Assembly: GCA_028291285.1 (NCBI GenBank)
Contig: JAQGIJ010000280.1
Span: forward strand, 1-7,219
From: Phenylobacterium sp.
GTDB taxonomy: Bacteria > Pseudomonadota > Alphaproteobacteria > Caulobacterales > Caulobacteraceae
Direction of reading: 5' to 3'
DNA length: 7,219 nt
Below, piece by piece: positions 1 to 5,311 of the stretch. Below the pieces are notes generated by a model that saw only the letters and a program-made list of their open reading frames with translations, had not been told where the DNA came from and searched no databases. Position 1 is the stretch's first letter, and each line of letters begins with the position of its first letter. Both the position numbers and the translations under genes were made by a program.

Positions 1-474
1 GGCCTCGTGCCGGCCCTGATCGACGGCGAGCTGACGATCTGGGACTCGCTCGCCATCTGCGAATACGTCGCCGAGGCGCATCCGGCCGCCGGGCTGTGGC
101 CGGCCGATCCGGCGGCCCGCGCGCTCGCCCGCGCCGCCGCCGCGGAGATGCACTCCGGCTTTCCCTCGCTGCGCGGCGAATGCCCCATGGACCTGCGGGC
201 GACCCCGCACGTGGCCGAGCTCTCAGAGGCCACGCACAAGGACCTGCGCCGCATAGCGCGCCTCTGGGCCATGCTGCTGCAGCGCTTCGGCGGACCGTGG
301 CTGGCCGGCCCGGAGTGGGGGATCGTCGACGCCTTCTTCACGCCGGTGGCGACGCGGCTGCGCACCTACGGCGTGCGGCTCTCCGACTTCGGCGACCCGG
401 GCTCAGGGGGCGCCTACGCCGAGCGGCTGCTGGAGCGGCCGGAGTTCCTCGCCTGGGAGGCCGACGCCCGGTGA
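1..474 (+). CDS. Glutathione S-transferase family protein, C-terminal part (5' end outside window)
   Basis: The reading frame is open from base 1, so the start codon lies to the left; 157 codons are visible before TGA at 472-474. The first visible residues (GLVPALIDGELTIWDSLAI) are the end of the thioredoxin-like N-terminal GST domain. They include the cis-proline loop (VPAL) and the glutathione-contacting acidic-Ser pair (D-S in WDSLAI). The all-helical C-terminal domain follows, with a conserved MHSGF segment, a PMDLR segment and an IVDAFF stretch matching the N-capping box (xxxD) of the GST helix-6 core. Such enzymes are cytosolic and bind glutathione to conjugate or reduce electrophiles; the substrate cannot be read from this part. 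About 65-75 N-terminal residues, including any catalytic Ser/Cys/Tyr, are missing from view. The stop overlaps the DUF1697 start, suggesting a shared transcript. The family is secure, the subfamily uncertain. Confidence 0.88.
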   Translation, partial: GLVPALIDGELTIWDSLAICEYVAEAHPAAGLWPADPAARALARAAAAEMHSGFPSLRGECPMDLRATPHVAELSEATHKDLRRIARLWAMLLQRFGGPWLAGPEWGIVDAFFTPVATRLRTYGVRLSDFGDPGSGGAYAERLLERPEFLAWEADAR

Positions 475-1016
475 GCGGCTGTCCGGTCGCCGTCATGCTG
501 CGCGCGGTGAACCTGGCGGGCAGGCGGCTGGCCATGGCCGACTTCAAGGCGGCGCTGGCCGACCTCGGCTTTCCCGGCGCCCGCACCCTGGGGGCCAGCG
601 GCAATGCGGTGATCTCCGCGCCCGAGGCGGACGCGGCGCTCGAGGCGCGGCTGGAGCAGGGTCTTGGCAAGGCGCTGGCCGCCCCCGTGGAGCTGGTGGT
701 CCGCGACGGCGCCCAGCTGCAGGCGGTGCTGGAGACCAATCCCTTCCCGCAGATGGCCAAGGATGCGCCCAACCACCTGCTGGTCATGTTCCTGAAGGGC
801 GAGCCCGCGGCTCAGGCCGTGGCGGCCCTGCGGGCGAAGATCACCGGGCCCGAGGAGGTGGAGGCCGGCCCGGCCTGCCTCTATGCCCGCTTTCCCGACG
901 ACCTCGGCCATTCCAAGCTCACCAGCGCGGTGATCGAGCGGGCGCTCAAGCTGCGCGGCACCGGGCGCAACTGGAACACGGTGAGCAAGCTCGCCGGAAT
1001 GACCGGCGGCGGCTGA
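471..1016 (+). CDS. DUF1697 family protein
   Basis: A 181-residue protein of the usual DUF1697 length. Family signatures are clear. Near the N-terminus is MLRAVNLAGRR (residues 9-19), then a helix leading to RTLGASGNAVI (38-48). At the C-terminus are FPDDLGHSKLT (141-151) and TGRNWNTVSKL (164-174), the most conserved part of the family. The molecular function of DUF1697 is not established; it is small, soluble and probably cytosolic, with no signal peptide or membrane segment. GTG at 471 is chosen as start because it overlaps the GST stop as GTGA, has GGAGG at 456-460 ten bases upstream, and gives the normal spacing to the first motif. An in-frame ATG at 495 lacks a ribosome binding site and would start right on that motif. 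Co-transcription and translational coupling with the GST gene are likely. Confidence 0.87.
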   Translation: MSGCPVAVMLRAVNLAGRRLAMADFKAALADLGFPGARTLGASGNAVISAPEADAALEARLEQGLGKALAAPVELVVRDGAQLQAVLETNPFPQMAKDAPNHLLVMFLKGEPAAQAVAALRAKITGPEEVEAGPACLYARFPDDLGHSKLTSAVIERALKLRGTGRNWNTVSKLAGMTGGG

Positions 1017-1040
1017 GCGGACCCAAGCCCCGTCGCGGCC

Positions 1041-1490
1041 TCAGCCGACCGCGCCCTCTGGCGAGTTGATCAGGTAGTGGCCGAGGGCGGCGCGGAAGTC
1101 GTCCGGCAGCGGCGCGGCGCGACCGTCGGCGGAACGCACGAAGGTGGTGGCGCAGACGCCCACGCAGGCGTCGTTCTGGAACATCGCCTGGCCGATCTGG
1201 TAGGAGCTGTTCCCGATCCGCAGGACCCCGCTACCGACCTCGATCTCGTCGGGGTGGAAGACCTCCGCCAGGTAGTGCACGTGGCTGTCGGCGGTGACGA
1301 TCCGCACGCCGGTCCGGTCGCCCATCCGGCTGAAGACCACCTGCGAGAAGCGGTGGCGCGCCTCGTCGTAATAGGCCGCCTGGGCGATGTTGTTGACGTG
1401 CTCCAGCATGTCCATGTCGCGATAGCGCGTCTGCACCGCGAGGCGGACCGGATAGATGTCGCGCGCGAAGCGCCAGGCGGCAGGCTTCAT
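1041..1490 (-). CDS. Acyl-CoA thioesterase, single hotdog domain (4HBT type)
   Basis: A 149-residue protein of typical single-hotdog length. The diagnostic segment is TRYRDMDMLEHVNN (residues 21-34), matching the family's R-Y-x-D-x-D-x-x-G-H-V-N-N pattern. D27 sits where the catalytic aspartate of 4-hydroxybenzoyl-CoA thioesterases is found. AYYDEAR (39-45) on the long hotdog helix and the strands around VHYLAEV, IEVGSGVLRIG and CATTFV complete the fold. Family members hydrolyse acyl-CoA thioesters in the cytoplasm; the acyl group cannot be told from sequence. The usual Gly before the conserved His is Glu here (E30). The start ATG (1488-1490) lies seven bases after the stop of the upstream double-hotdog gene and has no convincing ribosome binding site, so translation probably depends on re-initiation from that gene. 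The stop TGA is at 1041-1043. Confidence 0.85.
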   Translation of the reverse strand: MKPAAWRFARDIYPVRLAVQTRYRDMDMLEHVNNIAQAAYYDEARHRFSQVVFSRMGDRTGVRIVTADSHVHYLAEVFHPDEIEVGSGVLRIGNSSYQIGQAMFQNDACVGVCATTFVRSADGRAAPLPDDFRAALGHYLINSPEGAVG

Positions 1491-1497
1491 CGTGGGC

Positions 1498-2442
1498 TCA
1501 GGCGAACTCGGGCACGCAGCCCTGCTCGAGACGCGCGCGCATCTCGGCCGGGATCTCGATCGCCTTGCGGGCGTCGAGGTCGAGGGCGATCGCCAGGATG
1601 TCGTCGAGGCTCACCATCTCGCCGCGGGTGAGATTGAAGATCCAGCGCCGCGAGCGCCGCGTCTTGCGCTGCAGGCTGAGCTCGGCGCCGATCTGCCGCA
1701 GCACGTCGCCGGCGCGCGGGCGGCTCACCTGCACCTCGCGCGTCTCCATCCAGGCCCAGGCGAAGCGGTGGCCCGCGTCGGTCTTCAGCACCGGCGGGCC
1801 GAACTCGCCCGAGGCGCGGCGCTCGGCGAACAGGCGGCTCGGGAACATCGGATCCTCGCCCGCGCGCAGGAAGCCGTACGCGTCGCAGTCCTCCGCCTCG
1901 ATCGTCCGCTCGAAGCGCCCCCCCATCATCCCGGACTCGCCAGCCTGCGCCAGCTTCCGCTCGATCGCCTCGAAGGTGACGTCGAGCCGCGGCGGGTCGA
2001 GGCTCAGCGAGCGCGGCGCGCCATAATCCGGAAGCGCGATGCTCTCGGCCTGGGCCCGCCTGAGGAGCTCGGCCGCGAAGGGGACCGACGCGCGGGTCGC
2101 CAGGTCCTTGAGGGCGTAGTCGACGATGAAGGTCGCCGCCGTCTCGCCCTTCTGCGGGTTGCGGATCTCGTAGAACAGCTTGATCGCTTCGGGGGTGGCG
2201 TCCAGCACGCCCCCGTGCACCTCGAGCGCGGCGTCCTTGAACTGCTCGTGGCGGTAGCGGCGATAGGTGTCGACCGCGGTCAGCGCCACGCCCAGCGCCT
2301 TGCGGCGGTCGCGGTCGAGGCCGTAGTCGGTCATCAGCCGCGCGTTCGCCCGGGCCACCCGCGTCCCATAGAAGCGCACGTTCATGTGGCCCAGGCTGTC
2401 GATCTCGTCCGCAGCGACGAGCGAGTGGTCCAACAGATGCAT
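1498..2442 (-). CDS. Tandem (double) hotdog-fold acyl-CoA thioesterase-like protein
   Basis: A 314-residue protein built from two thioesterase-like halves. The first half carries DEIDSLGHMN (residues 12-21), the D-x-x-G-H-M/V-N hotdog signature, followed by FYGTRVARAN on the central helix. The second half carries a related but degraded motif, EDCDAYGFL (184-192), then a helix with SRLFAERRASG and the strands of its C-terminal part up to about residue 285. This layout suggests an intramolecular double hotdog acting on acyl-CoA or a related thioester; the substrate is unknown. The second-half motif lacks the His-Val-Asn, so activity may reside in one site only. ATG at 2440-2442 is chosen because GGAGGG lies just upstream; an in-frame GTG at 2523 would add 27 residues rich in Gly, Ala and Arg with no hotdog homology. 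The gene follows an MFS gene by 145 bases and runs seven bases ahead of a second thioesterase. Confidence 0.78.
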   Translation of the reverse strand: MHLLDHSLVAADEIDSLGHMNVRFYGTRVARANARLMTDYGLDRDRRKALGVALTAVDTYRRYRHEQFKDAALEVHGGVLDATPEAIKLFYEIRNPQKGETAATFIVDYALKDLATRASVPFAAELLRRAQAESIALPDYGAPRSLSLDPPRLDVTFEAIERKLAQAGESGMMGGRFERTIEAEDCDAYGFLRAGEDPMFPSRLFAERRASGEFGPPVLKTDAGHRFAWAWMETREVQVSRPRAGDVLRQIGAELSLQRKTRRSRRWIFNLTRGEMVSLDDILAIALDLDARKAIEIPAEMRARLEQGCVPEFA

Positions 2443-2445
2443 CGA

Positions 2446-2451
2446 CCCTCC
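2446..2451 (-). promoter_or_regulatory. Ribosome binding site of the double-hotdog gene
   Basis: On the - strand this reads GGAGGG, a near-perfect Shine-Dalgarno sequence, followed by TCG and the ATG at 2442-2440. The spacing is short but workable. It decides the start in favour of 2442 over the in-frame upstream GTG at 2523. Confidence 0.7.
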
Positions 2452-2485
2452 GAGTTCGCCTGCGCCGCCGCCGAAGCCGCAAGAC

Positions 2486-2507
2486 GCCGCCCGGGGGAGC
2501 GGGCGGC
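2486..2507 (-). other. GC-rich stem-loop in the leader between the MFS and thioesterase genes
   Basis: A perfect 8-bp stem (GCCGCCCG pairing with CGGGCGGC) closes a 6-base loop. It sits 43 bases upstream of the double-hotdog ATG, in the 145-base gap after the MFS gene. There is no U-run on either strand, so it is not a classical intrinsic terminator. It could slow or partly stop read-through, act as an mRNA stability element, or simply reflect the high GC content. The structure is read directly; any role is inference. Confidence 0.4.
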
Positions 2508-2563
2508 CTCGGCGCTGCGTCACCTCATGGAAGGGGTCGCCGCTTTGATCAAGCCCAAAGCGT

Positions 2564-2578
2564 CAGGTCGATGACCTG
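2564..2578. repeat. Short perfect palindrome CAGGTC-GAT-GACCTG just downstream of the MFS stop
   Basis: Six-base arms are separated by three bases, nine bases past the MFS stop codon on the - strand. It could be a weak hairpin at the end of the MFS message or a dimeric repressor operator for the thioesterase pair. The + strand side is followed by a T-rich stretch (TTTAGATGTTTA), but no + strand gene ends here, and the - strand lacks a U-tract. No function can be assigned. Confidence 0.35.
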
Positions 2579-2587
2579 TTTAGATGT

Positions 2588-3928
2588 TTATGCAGGCTTC
2601 GGGTCAGCGGCGGACGCCACGTTCGCCACGTCGCGCTCGATAAAGCGGCTGGAGACGAGGAAGAGCACGCCCGCCACGGCCATCATCGCCGGCGCGATCA
2701 GCAGCGCATAGCGCAGCGACTGGTCGCCATAGGTCGGCTTCAGCAGGTCGTTGGCCCAGCCCATGACGACCGGGCCGGCGCCGCCGCCGATGATCTGGCT
2801 GCCCACCAGCATTATGGCGGTGACGAAGGCGCGCATGTTGGCCGGCGCGACCGAGATATAGGAGACCGCCGAGGCCGTGGTCAGTCCGCCCGAGACCAGC
2901 GAGTAGGCCAGCAGGCAGGCGAAGACGGCCGGCAGGCCGTCGACGAAGCTGGCGGCGGTGAGCAGGGGGACCGAGAGCACCACCAGGGCCGCGCAGACGT
3001 AGAGCCGCCAGCGCGCCCCGCGCCGCGCCAGACGGTCGCTCAGCCTTCCGGACACCAGATTCCCCACCGCGCCACCGGCCACGATCACCCCGAACACCGC
3101 GCCCATCTGGCCGCTGTTCAGGTGATGCACCCGCATCAGGAAGGCCGGGGCCCAGATCAGCCAGCCCTGGTAGCAGGTGTTCAGGCAGATGAAGCCCAGC
3201 GCGAAGGGATAGAGGGTGCGGATGCGCGCACAGCGCTTCAGGCATTCCAACAGCGACAGCGGCTGCGCAGCGTGCTCGGCGGGACCGTCGTAGGCGCCGC
3301 GCTTCGGCTCCCGGACGGTCAGGAACATCACCAGCGACAGCAGCAGCCCGGGCGCGCCGACGACCAGGAGGGCGACGTGCCAGTTGTACTGCTGGGCGAG
3401 CACGCCGGCGAGGAAGGAGCCGAGCGAGAAGCCGATCGCCGAGCCGACGATCACGAAGCCGATGGCGCCGCCGCGCTTACGGGCGGGGAAGCTGTCGGCG
3501 ACCAGGCTCAGGATGCTGGGCATGTAGGCGGATTCCGCGCCGGCCACGCCAATCCGGCTCAACAGCAGCTGGACGTAGTTGACCGAGAGGCCGCAGAGCA
3601 CGGTGGCGAGGCTCCAGAACGACATCGCGATGGCGAGCAGATTGCGCCGGTTCGTCCGGTCGGCGAGCCGCGCCAGCGGCAGGGCAGCCAGCGCGTAGAC
3701 CACCGCGAACGAGGCGCCGGTGAGCGCACCCATGGCGGTGTCGCTGACCTTCAGATCCTTCTGGATGGGCACCAGCAGGACCGAGAAGGCCTGGCGGTCG
3801 ACGGCGGCGATGAGCGCCACCAGCGAGAGGATGAAGATCACCCAGCCGGATCCGGCCTTCGCGCCCGCGGCGGCGCGCTCGACCACCGACGAAACCCGCG
3901 CCTGCGCGGCGCCGCTCAGCTCAGCCAT
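2588..3928 (-). CDS. MFS transporter, Spinster-like group
   Basis: A 446-residue inner-membrane protein, normal for a 12-helix major facilitator. The first helix begins near residue 29 after a soluble N-terminus and carries the membrane-buried AAVDRQ segment (41-46), followed by PIQKDL and a TGASFAVVYALAALPLARLADR stretch that includes motif A in the loop between helices 2 and 3 (about 84-96). A motif-B-like SRIGVAGAESAYMP lies at 124-137. A polar central loop (about 205-238) separates the halves, and a second motif A copy, SGRLSDRLARRG (293-304), sits between helices 8 and 9. These features match bacterial Spinster-like carriers; the substrate, often presumed an organic acid or lipid-like compound, is unknown. 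ATG at 3928 is preferred over GTG at 3934 because AGGGTGG is well spaced only for the ATG. It lies 96 bases after the cytochrome gene, so co-transcription is possible. Confidence 0.88.
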   Translation of the reverse strand: MAELSGAAQARVSSVVERAAAGAKAGSGWVIFILSLVALIAAVDRQAFSVLLVPIQKDLKVSDTAMGALTGASFAVVYALAALPLARLADRTNRRNLLAIAMSFWSLATVLCGLSVNYVQLLLSRIGVAGAESAYMPSILSLVADSFPARKRGGAIGFVIVGSAIGFSLGSFLAGVLAQQYNWHVALLVVGAPGLLLSLVMFLTVREPKRGAYDGPAEHAAQPLSLLECLKRCARIRTLYPFALGFICLNTCYQGWLIWAPAFLMRVHHLNSGQMGAVFGVIVAGGAVGNLVSGRLSDRLARRGARWRLYVCAALVVLSVPLLTAASFVDGLPAVFACLLAYSLVSGGLTTASAVSYISVAPANMRAFVTAIMLVGSQIIGGGAGPVVMGWANDLLKPTYGDQSLRYALLIAPAMMAVAGVLFLVSSRFIERDVANVASAADPKPA

Positions 3929-3930
3929 TT

Positions 3931-3937
3931 CCACCCT
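3931..3937 (-). promoter_or_regulatory. Ribosome binding site of the MFS gene
   Basis: On the - strand this reads AGGGTGG, two bases before ATG at 3928-3926 (AGGG is five bases away). The alternative GTG start at 3934-3932 lies inside this motif, with AGG directly abutting it, so it could not use it. The site supports the 446-residue form. Confidence 0.55.
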
Positions 3938-4024
3938 GTGCGTTGCGCCAGGCGGTCGCGTGCCGCCGCCCGGTCGTCGATGAGGGGCGCACGATCGGGC
4001 CGTTTCTGTGGCCTGTCCAGCGCG

Positions 4025-5311
4025 CTACTGCCGGCGCGCCTTGGCGACATCCCCCGGCGTCACGTGGCCGGCCCGGCCGCCGAAGTGCTCGACCACGTAG
4101 TTGGACACCGCGGCGATCTCGGTGTCGGAGTAGTCGGCGCCGAAGGCCGGCATGAAGGCGTGGCCCTCCGGCGCGCTGACGCTGGAGCCGCGCAGCACCG
4201 TCTGGACGACGTTGAGGCCGGCCGGATCGCCCACCGAGGGCAGGCCGCGCAGCGCCGCGATCGGCGTCTGCTGGCCCTGGCCGTTCCAGGCGTGGCAGCT
4301 GGCGCAGGCGCCGGCGAAGAGCTCGCGACCTGAGCCCCTGGCGCGCTCCGAGCGCGGCGGGTCGGTGAGGGTGGAGGCCGCCAGCGTCGGCGGGTTCGGG
4401 TTGATCTCCGGGCCGCGGTCGCTGGCCTTCACGGTATGCAGATAGACCGCGATGGCGGAGAGGTCCGCCGGCGTCAGCTTGGCCAGCGAATAGTCCACCG
4501 CCTCCTTCATCGGCCCCCCTGCGGCGCCGCGTCCGGGCGCATAGCCCTGGCCGAGGTAGGCGGCGAGCTCGCCGTTGGTCCAGGCGCCGATCCCGTGCGC
4601 CGGGTCGGAGGTGATGTTCCAGGCGCTCCAGCCCTGGATGGTCTCGCCGGAGAGCGCCTGGCCGGACTTCAGGCCGTAGAGCAGGTTGCGCGGCGTGTGG
4701 CATTCGCCGCAGTGGCCGAGCGCGGTGACCAGATAGGCGCCGCGGTTCCAGTCGGCGGGCTTGGCGGCGTCGGCCTGGAATCCGTGGCGCGGCATGAACA
4801 GCAGCTTCCAGACGCGCATCAGCGGCCGCTGGTTGAACGGGAAGGCGAGGGCGTTCTCCGGCGCCGCGCGACGCACCGGCCTGAGGCTGAAGAGGTAGGC
4901 CTTGATCGCCAGCGCGTCGGCGTCGCTCATCGCGGCGTAGGAGGTGTAGGGGAAGGCCGGATAGAGCTCGCGACCCTCGTCGTCGACGCCCTTGTGCACC
5001 GCGCGCAGGAAATCGCCGTCGGTCCAGCGGCCGATGCCGGTGTCGCGATCGGGCGTGATGTTGGGCGAATAGATGGTCCCGAACGGCAGCCGGAAGGCGC
5101 GGCCCCCGGCGTAGGGAACCCCGCCCGCGGCGGTATGGCAGGCGACGCAGTCCGCGGCGGTGGCGACATAGGCGCCGCGCTGGACCAGCTCGGGCGTCGC
5201 CGGCTGCGCCGCCACCGCCGGCGCCGGCGGCGCTGGCCAGAACAGGAAGGCCGCCACCGCGACCAGCACGATCACCACGAGGCCGCCCAGGATGGTGAGC
5301 GCGCGCCTCAT
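4025..5311 (-). CDS. Membrane-anchored three-haem cytochrome c, electron-acceptor subunit of the adjacent molybdenum hydroxylase
   Basis: A 428-residue protein with three c-type haem motifs: CVACH (55-59), CGECH (201-205) and CASCH (336-340). This gives three cytochrome c domains in a row, the arrangement of cytochrome subunits in membrane alcohol and aldehyde dehydrogenases. Likely distal Met ligands include M128 (in SYAAMSD), M268 and M387 (in FMPAF). The N-terminus (MRRA, then a hydrophobic run to about residue 24, then a Pro/Ala linker) is a signal or membrane anchor; an A-V-A site near 32-34 could allow cleavage, and there is no lipobox. The protein should face the periplasm and pass electrons from the hydroxylase to the respiratory chain. 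Its ATG overlaps the hydroxylase TGA as ATGA (5308-5311), indicating translational coupling and one complex. It ends at TAG (4025-4027). Confidence 0.9.
   Translation of the reverse strand: MRRALTILGGLVVIVLVAVAAFLFWPAPPAPAVAAQPATPELVQRGAYVATAADCVACHTAAGGVPYAGGRAFRLPFGTIYSPNITPDRDTGIGRWTDGDFLRAVHKGVDDEGRELYPAFPYTSYAAMSDADALAIKAYLFSLRPVRRAAPENALAFPFNQRPLMRVWKLLFMPRHGFQADAAKPADWNRGAYLVTALGHCGECHTPRNLLYGLKSGQALSGETIQGWSAWNITSDPAHGIGAWTNGELAAYLGQGYAPGRGAAGGPMKEAVDYSLAKLTPADLSAIAVYLHTVKASDRGPEINPNPPTLAASTLTDPPRSERARGSGRELFAGACASCHAWNGQGQQTPIAALRGLPSVGDPAGLNVVQTVLRGSSVSAPEGHAFMPAFGADYSDTEIAAVSNYVVEHFGGRAGHVTPGDVAKARRQ

Noticed and set aside
1017..1040. Terminator between the convergent DUF1697 and thioesterase genes
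   Set aside because: The 24-base gap has no stable stem-loop followed by a T-run on either strand.
2516..2552. Sigma-70-like promoter for the thioesterase pair (TTGATC on the - strand as a -35)
   Set aside because: No acceptable -10 hexamer is found at the right spacing, and the hexamer is part of the palindrome TTGATCAA, so it may be chance.
1456..2574. Long + strand open frame (372 codons) opposite the double-hotdog gene
   Set aside because: The translation is a low-complexity Arg/Ala/Gly/His/Val mix with no recognisable domain, and it lies antisense to a gene with clear family motifs. Such frames are common in GC-rich DNA.
3929..4024. Promoter or terminator between the cytochrome and MFS genes
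   Set aside because: Only a weak 5-bp GC stem (GGCGG/CCGCC) and no T-run or promoter hexamers were seen in this 96-base gap.
3122..4333. Long + strand open frame (403 codons) opposite the MFS and cytochrome genes
   Set aside because: It spans two well-supported - strand genes and their gap, and its translation is compositionally biased without any motif. It is treated as an antisense shadow.
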